Shown in pieces: positions 1 through 5,159 of a DNA stretch of 7,196 bases. The position numbers and the translations under genes were made by a program. Location: NCBI GenBank assembly GCA_900770895.1, contig CAAGMF010000077.1, positions 1-7,196 on the forward strand. The letters run 5' to 3'. Position 1 is the first letter of the stretch; every line of letters begins with the position of its first letter. This stretch comes from an uncultured Mitsuokella sp. (GTDB lineage Bacteria > Bacillota > Negativicutes > Selenomonadales > Selenomonadaceae). Below the pieces are notes generated by a model. The model was not told the DNA's origin. It saw only the letters and a list, made by a program, of their open reading frames with translations, and did no database searches.

Positions 1-30
1 GCATAAGTTTTTTTCAGAGAGGACGTCTAT
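1..30 (+). promoter_or_regulatory. end of dnaA leader with Shine-Dalgarno
   Basis: Only the last 30 bases upstream of dnaA are present. AGAGAGGA at 16-23 is a good Shine-Dalgarno seven bases before the ATG. A run of seven T lies at 8-14. The dnaA promoter and any upstream DnaA boxes would lie outside the window, so nothing can be said about dnaA autoregulation from here. Confidence 0.6.
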
Positions 31-1482
31 ATGGAACAACAAAGCCTTACTCCGGACGCCAGTGTCCTGAGCATCTGGGAGCAGATACTGAACCGGCTGC
101 ACGACTCGCTGGCCGGCTCCGCCTTCAAATGGATCAATGCGGTCAAGCCGCTGGCCATCGATGAGGACACCATGACGCTCGGCACGCCGAACGAACTGAC
201 CCAGACCTGGATTGAAAGCCACTATCTGGCCATACTGAAGGATGCCATAAACGACGTACTCAAATCCCCGCGCCAGATTGTCTGGCAGGCCCTGCCCCAG
301 CCGGATGCACCGGTCAAGCAGGAGATCGAGGAGAACAATGCCGTCCTGAAGCAGGACCATCCCGACATGACGAAGATGCAGCAGGGCGACCTGTTCAAGC
401 AGCCTGCTCCGCCCGCCCCCGAGGCCGGCTATATGCACATCATTGCCCCGGGCGACAAGTCCTCCCTGAATCCGAAATACACGTTCGATACATTCGTGAC
501 CGGCAAATCGAACTCGTTCGCCAAGGCGGCCGCCGAGGCCGTCGCAAAAAAGCCGGGCATCGAGTACAATCCGCTGTTCATGTATGGCGGTGTCGGTCTC
601 GGCAAGACCCATCTGATGCACGCCATCGGCAACCGCGTCCTCGAAAACGACCCGGATAAGCGCGTGCTCTACGTCTCGAGCGAGACATTCACGAACGAGA
701 TGATCAGCGCCATCAGTAAGAACAAGACGCAGGAATTCCGCGAGAAATACCGCAGCATCGACGTGCTCATGATCGACGATATCCAGTTCATCAGCGGCAA
801 GACGAGCACGCAGGAGGAATTCTTCCACACGTTCAATGCGCTGCGCGATGCCAACAAGCAGATCATCATATCGTCCGATCGTCCGCCGAAAGAGGTCAAG
901 GACATGGAGGACAGGCTCATCTCCCGTTTCGAATGGGGCCTCGTCGCCGATATCCAGTCTCCGGATCTCGAGACCCGTATCGCCATCCTGAAGAACAAGG
1001 CGGCACTCGATCACTACGACGTCCCGAACGACGTGATGCTCTACATCGCCAGCCGCATCAAGTCGAACATCCGTGAGCTCGAGGGCGCACTGACCCGCGT
1101 CGTCGCCTACGCCTCGCTCGTCAAACAGCCGATAACGACCGACCTCGTCGCCACCGCCCTGAAGGACATATTCCCCGATACCGAGACGAAAGAGATAACG
1201 ATGGATGTCATCCAGGACGTCGTCGCCGCCTATTTCAAAATCAGCGTCGCCGACCTGCATGCCAAGAAGCGCACGCGCCAGATCGCCTTCCCGCGGCAGA
1301 TCGCCATGTACCTGTGCCGCGAGCTCACGGACACGTCGCTGCCGCAGATCGGCAATTTCTTCGGCGGCCGCGATCATACGACCGTCCTCCACGCCTGCGA
1401 CAAGATTGCCAGCGAGAGCAAGAAAGACGCGAAACTGCAAAATATCATGGAAGAATTGAAGGAGCGCCTGCAGCGGGTCTGA
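31..1482 (+). CDS. dnaA: chromosomal replication initiator protein DnaA
   Basis: DnaA is the AAA+ ATPase that binds DnaA boxes in oriC, oligomerises with ATP, opens the duplex and recruits the replicative helicase. The 483-residue product has the full four-domain layout. Domain I is about residues 1-85. Domain II, about 86-145, is a Pro/Asp/Glu/Gln-rich linker. The AAA+ domain III carries Walker A GGVGLGKT at 186-193, Walker B with D249-D250, sensor I around S281-S282-D283, the arginine-finger segment RLISRF at 295-300, and sensor II in NIRELEGA at 346-353. Domain IV has the basic loop K412-K413-R414 and the DnaA signature GGRDHTTVLHA at 445-455, which reads box DNA. No key residue is missing. 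The ATG at 31 is chosen because AGAGAGGA lies seven bases upstream and the protein then begins as DnaA usually does. The stop codon runs straight into the first DnaA box of the origin spacer. Length is slightly above the common 440-470 because of the linker. Confidence 0.99.
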   Translation: MEQQSLTPDASVLSIWEQILNRLHDSLAGSAFKWINAVKPLAIDEDTMTLGTPNELTQTWIESHYLAILKDAINDVLKSPRQIVWQALPQPDAPVKQEIEENNAVLKQDHPDMTKMQQGDLFKQPAPPAPEAGYMHIIAPGDKSSLNPKYTFDTFVTGKSNSFAKAAAEAVAKKPGIEYNPLFMYGGVGLGKTHLMHAIGNRVLENDPDKRVLYVSSETFTNEMISAISKNKTQEFREKYRSIDVLMIDDIQFISGKTSTQEEFFHTFNALRDANKQIIISSDRPPKEVKDMEDRLISRFEWGLVADIQSPDLETRIAILKNKAALDHYDVPNDVMLYIASRIKSNIRELEGALTRVVAYASLVKQPITTDLVATALKDIFPDTETKEITMDVIQDVVAAYFKISVADLHAKKRTRQIAFPRQIAMYLCRELTDTSLPQIGNFFGGRDHTTVLHACDKIASESKKDAKLQNIMEELKERLQRV

Positions 1483-1507
1483 TTATCCCCAAATCGGCCG
1501 TGGATAA
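1483..1507. promoter_or_regulatory. inverted pair of DnaA boxes at the dnaA end of oriC
   Basis: TTATCCCCA at 1483-1491 on the plus strand and CGTGGATAA at 1499-1507 (TTATCCACG on the minus strand) are each one base from consensus. They face each other across seven bases. Their TTATCC/GGATAA arms could also form a six-base stem in a dnaA readthrough transcript. The first box begins at the base right after the dnaA stop codon. Confidence 0.75.
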
Positions 1508-1560
1508 CCCCGTTCGCAACCTTGAAGATATCGTGTGAACAAAATGTTGATATCCAGCCC

Positions 1561-1590
1561 TGTAGATAAATCAGTGGATAACGTGGATAA
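1561..1590 (-). promoter_or_regulatory. three same-strand DnaA boxes, two directly abutting
   Basis: TGTAGATAA (1561-1569), AGTGGATAA (1573-1581) and CGTGGATAA (1582-1590) all read on the minus strand as TTATCYACN and each differs by one base from consensus. The last two abut with no gap, giving a perfect 9-base phasing, and the first lies three bases away. Such dense tandem boxes favour cooperative DnaA filament growth. Confidence 0.82.
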
Positions 1591-1591
1591 C

Positions 1592-1600
1592 TTTGACAAA
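1592..1600 (-). promoter_or_regulatory. possible Spo0A-like box inside oriC
   Basis: The minus strand reads TTTGTCAAA, which fits the Bacillus 0A-box consensus TTTGTCRAA. It sits one base after the tandem DnaA boxes, and in Bacillus Spo0A binds within oriC to restrain initiation. Whether this organism has Spo0A cannot be told from the window, and the plus-strand reading TTGACA is also a -35 hexamer. A 9-base match can arise by chance. Confidence 0.22.
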
Positions 1601-1612
1601 CCATCCACGAGA

Positions 1613-1621
1613 TTATCAACA
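1613..1621 (+). promoter_or_regulatory. DnaA box
   Basis: TTATCAACA is one base from TTATCCACA. It is the first of the plus-strand boxes that point toward the unwinding end of the origin, so box orientation switches between 1590 and 1613. Confidence 0.65.
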
Positions 1622-1655
1622 AGCAAACCTGCAGAAACAAGTGATACCAACAGGA

Positions 1656-1672
1656 TTTTCCACATATCCACA
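1656..1672 (+). promoter_or_regulatory. two overlapping DnaA boxes next to the unwinding site
   Basis: TTTTCCACA (1656-1664) and ATATCCACA (1664-1672) are on the same strand and share one base. They lie immediately before a GC spacer and the DnaA-trios. In the Bacillus unwinding module two same-strand boxes beside the trios load DnaA onto single-stranded DNA, and this pair occupies that position. Confidence 0.82.
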
Positions 1673-1676
1673 GGCC

Positions 1677-1688
1677 CTATTACTACTA
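1677..1688 (-). promoter_or_regulatory. DnaA-trio array of the origin unwinding module
   Basis: The plus strand reads CTA TTA CTA CTA, so the minus strand read 3' to 5' is GAT AAT GAT GAT. That is the DnaA-trio repeat (3'-GAN-5' type) along which DnaA forms a filament on single-stranded DNA to open the origin. It starts four bases (GGCC) after the last DnaA box and is followed by CGG CGG and then AT-rich DNA. One triplet (AAT) departs from the G-first rule, as also happens in the Bacillus array. Identification rests on sequence and position. Confidence 0.75.
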
Positions 1689-1694
1689 CGGCGG

Positions 1695-1731
1695 TACTCC
1701 TAAAAATATAGTTCTATTAGTTAAAAGAAAG
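1695..1731. other. AT-rich DNA unwinding element before dnaN
   Basis: Positions 1695-1730 contain 29 A/T of 36 bases, in sharp contrast to the GC-rich flanks. This is the likely first melted segment of the origin. It also contains TATAGT at 1707-1712, a 5-of-6 match to a -10 element without a recognisable -35, so a dnaN promoter here is possible but weak. The dnaN Shine-Dalgarno AAAGG at 1728-1732 overlaps its right edge. Confidence 0.7.
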
Positions 1732-1739
1732 GCCTAGCC

Positions 1740-2852
1740 ATGAAAATCACGTGCTCCAAGAACCATCTCAGCAATGCCCTGAGCATCATCAGCAAAGGCA
1801 TCCCCTCGAAGCCCAGCACCCCCATCCTCTCTGGCCTGTACATGAGAGCCGAGGGCAATACGCTGGAACTCCATACCAGCAACAACGAAGTCGGATTTAT
1901 CGACAAGATACCTGCGGATATCGAGGAGGCTGGAGAAATCGTCGTCTCCGGACGCTATTTTCAGGAAGTTATCCGCAGCCTGCCGGGTGATAACGTCACG
2001 ATTACCTTCGATCGCAATGAGCGCACGGTTCATATCAACTCGAACCAGGCTCATTTCACCCTGCTGAGCATGAATGCAGCGGAATATCCGACTGTCAAAC
2101 ACATCGATGGCCAGCTGAAGTTCACCATCAAGCACAATATCCTCTGCGAGCTGATCAAGAAGACGGTGTTCGCCTGCGCCAAAGACAACGATCGGCCGAC
2201 ATTCACCGGCTGCTCCTTCTCCACCGAGGGCAACAAGCTCACGCTGGCCGCCACGAACAGCCATCGTCTGGCCGTATATTATGAAATATTCAATGAAGAA
2301 TTGACGCCTGCTCATGTCATCATACCAGCTCCGGTGCTGAACGAGCTGCTGCACGACCTGTCAGCCGAGATCCCGACGGATGTCCAAATCGTCTGCGATA
2401 TGCAGCAGATCAGCTTCAGCTATGAGAACCTCTATATCTGCTCGCGGCTCATCAGCGGTACGTTCCCTGACTTCACCCGGCTGCTGAATATCAACACGAA
2501 GACGCATGCCAAGGTCAACGTCCAGGAGCTGCGCGGAGCGGTAGACCGCATGTCGCTCATGATGCAGGGCGAGAAAATCAACACGATCAAATTCGAGTTC
2601 GCCCAGAATACCATCACACTCTCGGCCTATAACCCGCAGCTCGGTAATGCCGAGGAGACTATCCCGGCCGAAATCGAGGGACCGGATATCCTCATCGCGT
2701 TCAATGGTGCCTATCTGTCAGATGTCATGAAGGCGATGACGACGACCGAGTGCCTCATCGACCTGGCGACGCCGCTCACGGCAATATCGATCCGCGAGGT
2801 CGGCAATGAGCAGTTCCAATACATCGTGACGCCGGTACGCACCGCGCACTGA
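1740..2852 (+). CDS. dnaN: DNA polymerase III sliding clamp, beta subunit
   Basis: DnaN forms the ring-shaped homodimer that slides on DNA and tethers the replicative polymerase and many repair proteins. The 370-residue length fits the family (about 366-380). Characteristic blocks are RPTFTG at 152-157, ATNSHRLA at 171-178, RLISGTFPDF at 236-245, the FN..YL.D segment at 321-328 and the C-terminal TPVR at 364-367. The segment T172/S174/H175/R176, P243 and the C-terminal strand line the pocket that binds clamp-interacting peptides. One oddity is N173 where Asp is usual (TDxHRL). The ATG at 1740 has AAAGG seven bases upstream and gives the standard MKITCSK start. It lies directly after oriC and 61 bases before recF. 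No terminator follows it. Base use is C-rich like dnaA rather than like the G-richer recF and DUF721 genes. Confidence 0.99.
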   Translation: MKITCSKNHLSNALSIISKGIPSKPSTPILSGLYMRAEGNTLELHTSNNEVGFIDKIPADIEEAGEIVVSGRYFQEVIRSLPGDNVTITFDRNERTVHINSNQAHFTLLSMNAAEYPTVKHIDGQLKFTIKHNILCELIKKTVFACAKDNDRPTFTGCSFSTEGNKLTLAATNSHRLAVYYEIFNEELTPAHVIIPAPVLNELLHDLSAEIPTDVQIVCDMQQISFSYENLYICSRLISGTFPDFTRLLNINTKTHAKVNVQELRGAVDRMSLMMQGEKINTIKFEFAQNTITLSAYNPQLGNAEETIPAEIEGPDILIAFNGAYLSDVMKAMTTTECLIDLATPLTAISIREVGNEQFQYIVTPVRTAH

Positions 2853-2863
2853 GCGGACAGAAC

Positions 2864-2902
2864 GTCAAAATCAGTCAAACGCGCAAATGCGCAACGTATA
2901 AT
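2864..2902 (+). promoter_or_regulatory. candidate recF promoter with perfect -10
   Basis: TATAAT at 2897-2902 is a perfect -10 element. Seventeen bases upstream is GTCAAA (2874-2879), a 3-of-6 match to TTGACA, and the same GTCAAA also occurs ten bases earlier at 2864-2869. A start about seven bases after the -10 would fall near 2909, only about five bases before the recF ATG. The weak -35 and the one-helical-turn repeat suggest a site that might need an activator, but that is inference. Confidence 0.5.
2881..2892. repeat. 12-base dyad in the recF promoter spacer
   Basis: GCGCA-AA-TGCGC is a perfect inverted repeat lying between the candidate -35 and -10. GCGCAA also recurs directly at 2889-2894. 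It could be an operator for a dimeric regulator. With a two-base centre and no T run after it, it is not a terminator. Confidence 0.4.
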
Positions 2903-2913
2903 TATGCACTGAA

Positions 2914-4083
2914 ATGTATATCAAATATTTGAAGCTGCGGAACTTCCGCAATTATGCAGAGCTCGGTCTAGAACTATCAGCCGGGCTCAATACTTTCCTG
3001 GGGCCGAATGCCCAGGGCAAGACGAATGTCGTCGAAGCCGTGTACTACGGCTCGCTGGGGCACTCCCATCGCACGCGGGCAGACAAGGAGCTCATCCGCT
3101 GGGGGCAGGACGGCGCGCTCATCGAGATCGTATTCGTGAGTGGCGGTGTCGAGCGGCGGCTCGAGTTCCAGCTCAGCCAGACGGCGCGGCGCCGCATCCT
3201 GTTGAACGGAGCGCCTGTGCGGCCGCGCGAGCTCGTAGGCAATCTCAATACCGTACTGTTCTCGCCTGAGGACCTCTGGCTCGTCAAAGGGGCACCGGCG
3301 GGACGCCGGCGCTTCCTCGATGCCGAGATCTCGCAGGCCCGGCCGGCCTATTACAAGGCCCTGCTCGAGTACAACAAGATCGTCACGCAGCGCAATTCGC
3401 TACTGAAGTCGCTGCGCGAGGGTCATGGCGACCGCAGCCTGCTGCCGCTATGGGACGAGCAGCTGGCGCGTCAGGCCGCGCTCATCACTGCGCATCGTCT
3501 GACGGCGGTGCGCGTGCTGAGCCGGCTGGCTGGCAGTCTCCAGCGCGATATCGCGGGTGGCGAGGAGCTGACCATCGCCTACGAGCTGCATGGCCTGAAC
3601 GATGCGCGCCATATAGCGGGACAGTCGCCCGGGAGCCTGGCCCTGCTGGAGCAGGAGGGCGAAAATGTGACAAGAGCCCTTTATTCATGGTATAATAAGG
3701 AGCTGGAAAGCAAGCGCGAGCTCGACATCATCCGCGGCACGACGAGCCGCGGTCCGCACCATGACGATATCGTGCTGGCGGTCGATGGCCGCAACCTGAA
3801 GGCGTTCGGCTCGCAGGGCCAGCAGCGCACGGGCGGGCTGGCGCTGAAGCTGGCTGAGATGGAGTTCCTACAGCGCGAGACGGGCGAGTACCCTGTGCTG
3901 CTGCTCGACGATGTCATGAGCGAGCTCGATGTGTCACGGCGCCGCCAGCTCGTCGATTATATCGCTCGTCAGCACATACAGACCTTGATCACGGCTACGG
4001 ACAAGGCCTATTTCCCGGATGGATTCCGGGCGGACGGCCACGCCTACAGCGTTCGCTCCGGTCAGGTGCAGCAGCTGCAGTAG
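2914..4083 (+). CDS. recF: DNA replication and repair protein RecF
   Basis: RecF is an SMC-like ABC ATPase that acts with RecO and RecR to load RecA at single-strand gaps and stalled forks. The 389-residue product opens with the typical IKYLKLRNFRNY. Walker A is GPNAQGKT at 30-37, the ABC signature region is FGSQGQQRT at 298-306, and Walker B is PVLLLDD at 327-333 followed by SELD at 336-339. The blocks FSPEDL (116-121) and SRGPHHDD (278-285) are also RecF hallmarks. The length is slightly above the usual 360-375. The start is fixed by homology and by a stop codon just upstream in frame. There is no Shine-Dalgarno before it, and a three-codon reading frame ATG CAC TGA (2904-2912) ends one base before the start. 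Translation may be leaderless, re-initiated or simply weak. An AT-rich patch around 3681-3698 contains a promoter-like sequence. Confidence 0.98.
   Translation: MYIKYLKLRNFRNYAELGLELSAGLNTFLGPNAQGKTNVVEAVYYGSLGHSHRTRADKELIRWGQDGALIEIVFVSGGVERRLEFQLSQTARRRILLNGAPVRPRELVGNLNTVLFSPEDLWLVKGAPAGRRRFLDAEISQARPAYYKALLEYNKIVTQRNSLLKSLREGHGDRSLLPLWDEQLARQAALITAHRLTAVRVLSRLAGSLQRDIAGGEELTIAYELHGLNDARHIAGQSPGSLALLEQEGENVTRALYSWYNKELESKRELDIIRGTTSRGPHHDDIVLAVDGRNLKAFGSQGQQRTGGLALKLAEMEFLQRETGEYPVLLLDDVMSELDVSRRRQLVDYIARQHIQTLITATDKAYFPDGFRADGHAYSVRSGQVQQLQ
3667..3696 (+). promoter_or_regulatory. candidate internal promoter inside recF
   Basis: GTGACA (3667-3672, 5 of 6 to TTGACA), an 18-base spacer, and TATAAT (3691-3696, perfect) preceded by TG at 3688-3689 form an extended -10 promoter. 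It lies in an AT-rich patch of an otherwise GC-rich gene. The predicted start near 3703 is about 400 bases before the DUF721 gene, so it could supply DUF721, remB and gyrB independently of recF. AAGGAG follows at 3697-3702 but no ATG, GTG or TTG start is placed after it. The matches also encode ordinary residues (Val-Thr, Tyr-Asn), so selection for protein is an alternative explanation. Confidence 0.5.
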
Positions 4084-4106
4084 CCGGAGCAGGAGGAGGC
4101 AGCGGC

Positions 4107-5144
4107 ATGGCGGAACAAAGACAGACGGCTATGGACCGGCGCTATCCCGGCGTAGAGATCGTGAAGACGGTCATCCCGAAGTATGTCCGGGCCAAGGGCC
4201 CGAAGTTCGCGGCAGAGTACCATCGCCACTATGTCCTGTGGCATTGGCGCGACATCGTCGGCCCGCTCGTCGCCCGGAAAGTAATACCGATGGGCATAAA
4301 GAAGCAGGTGCTGTATCTCTACTGCTCCGACTCCTCCTGGCGCAATGAGGTCCGTCTCATGCAGCCGCGCATCCTGAAGATGGTGAACGACTATGCCCAT
4401 CAGAAGCTCATCAAGGAGCTGTACTTCTGTCGCCGCTGGGAGCAGCCACAGACGCTGACGCCAGAGGAGTACGAGGCCATGGTGGCAACGCTGCCGTCCA
4501 CGGACCAGTCGTGGCAGCGCGATGTCGGGAAGATGCCGGTGTCCGAGCAGGAGGAGGCAGCGCTGCGCGCTGACCTGCCGGCGGCTGCTGACCAGGAGCT
4601 CGTCACGATCGTGAGCCGCCTGAAGCGGCGGCAGCTGCAGCGGCAGAAGGCGAAGCTGGCCCATGGCTGGCATCCGTGCCCCGGCTGCGGGGAGCTCGTA
4701 GAGCCGGAGGCGCACTACTGCCTGTCCTGCCGCCAGAAAAAGCGTGAGAAGCTGGACCGGGAGATCCGGCGCACGCTGAGCGACATCCCCTGGGCCTCGC
4801 TTCATGAGGTGCGCGAGTACGTGCCGGAGGCCGAGGGCGCGCAGGTAGAGGAGCAGCGCAATATCCTGACCCAGCTCTGGGCCTCGCGGCTGCGGGCGGA
4901 TGATACGGAGAGCATGGCCGCTGCCTCGCTGGCGATGCTGTATGGCTGCGTGAGTCCTGAGCATCTGACGCCGGAGAAGCAGCGCTATATTCTTTACCGT
5001 CTGCGGCGCAATATGAGCTGGGACGGCGTCGAGGTGAAGCCGACGCGGCGCGAGGCGCTGCAGCTCGATGACCGCAGCCAGAAGCGCCGCGCGGAGTACA
5101 TGGAGCGCTGGCTCGAGCGAAGCCAGGCTGCGGCGAAAAAGTGA
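4107..5144 (+). CDS. DUF721 (DciA-type) protein with zinc-ribbon motif
   Basis: Residues about 18-110 look like a DUF721 domain: the W..IVGP.VA..V.P.GIKK..LYL...DSSWRNE pattern followed by an amphipathic helix and KELYF. DUF721 proteins include DciA, which helps load or operate the replicative helicase in bacteria lacking DnaC or DnaI. After an acidic/Gln-rich linker and a basic helix (about 171-185) comes C191-PG-C194, ten residues, then C205-LS-C208, a likely zinc ribbon. Residues about 211-345 are charged, mostly helical by appearance, and unknown to me. At 345 residues it is about twice the size of a simple DUF721 protein. Start: ATG with AGGAGGAGG at 4091-4099, seven bases upstream. It follows recF by 23 bases and precedes remB by 15, so it is probably in one operon with them. 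The position between recF and gyrB supports a replication role, but the exact function is inferred. Confidence 0.85.
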   Translation: MAEQRQTAMDRRYPGVEIVKTVIPKYVRAKGPKFAAEYHRHYVLWHWRDIVGPLVARKVIPMGIKKQVLYLYCSDSSWRNEVRLMQPRILKMVNDYAHQKLIKELYFCRRWEQPQTLTPEEYEAMVATLPSTDQSWQRDVGKMPVSEQEEAALRADLPAAADQELVTIVSRLKRRQLQRQKAKLAHGWHPCPGCGELVEPEAHYCLSCRQKKREKLDREIRRTLSDIPWASLHEVREYVPEAEGAQVEEQRNILTQLWASRLRADDTESMAAASLAMLYGCVSPEHLTPEKQRYILYRLRRNMSWDGVEVKPTRREALQLDDRSQKRRAEYMERWLERSQAAAKK

Positions 5145-5148
5145 AAGC

Positions 5149-5154
5149 AGGTGG
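5149..5154 (+). promoter_or_regulatory. Shine-Dalgarno deciding the remB start
   Basis: AGGTGG sits five bases before the GTG at 5160. The alternative GTG at 5151 lies inside this motif and has only a weak purine run upstream. The site therefore favours 5160 as the start. Confidence 0.5.
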
Positions 5155-5159
5155 GTGTC

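Larger units (their letters stand above)
1483..1739. other. oriC: oriC: DnaA-box cluster, DnaA-trios and AT-rich unwinding region
   Basis: This 257-base spacer between dnaA and dnaN has no credible gene and is the chromosome origin. Seen directly: eight 9-mers each one mismatch from TTATCCACA or its complement, at 1483-1491 (+), 1499-1507 (-), 1561-1569 (-), 1573-1581 (-), 1582-1590 (-), 1613-1621 (+), 1656-1664 (+) and 1664-1672 (+). The box at 1656-1664, TTTTCCACA, fully fits the looser TTWTNCACA consensus. After the last box come GGCC, four trio triplets and an AT-rich tract ending at the dnaN Shine-Dalgarno. The boxes switch from mostly minus strand on the left to plus strand on the right. 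In the Bacillus-type origin the unwinding site likewise lies between dnaA and dnaN. No transcription terminator for dnaA is visible, so dnaA transcripts may read through the origin. Confidence 0.93.

Noticed and set aside
1483..1507. TTATCC/GGATAA stem as a dnaA terminator
   Set aside because: There is no T run after it and the arms are DnaA boxes, which explain the inverted symmetry.
1593..1619. TTGACA (1593-1598) with TATCAA (1614-1619) as a dnaN promoter
   Set aside because: The 15-base spacing is short and the -10 only 4 of 6. The bases are better explained by the DnaA box at 1613 and origin structure.
1374..1671. Short minus-strand frames crossing the dnaA end and oriC
   Set aside because: They read through the DnaA-box cluster, have no family resemblance, and this spacer is explained as the origin.
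1969..1977. TTATCCGCA, a one-mismatch DnaA box in dnaN
   Set aside because: It is isolated and inside a constrained coding region; one such match in 7 kb is unsurprising.
1734..2354. A 206-codon minus-strand frame over dnaN
   Set aside because: It is antisense to a certain dnaN, has no visible motif, and no ribosome site or promoter supports it.
5151..5159. GTG at 5151 as the remB start
   Set aside because: It overlaps the AGGTGG site and adds three residues before the family start LLHLG; 5160 is better supported.
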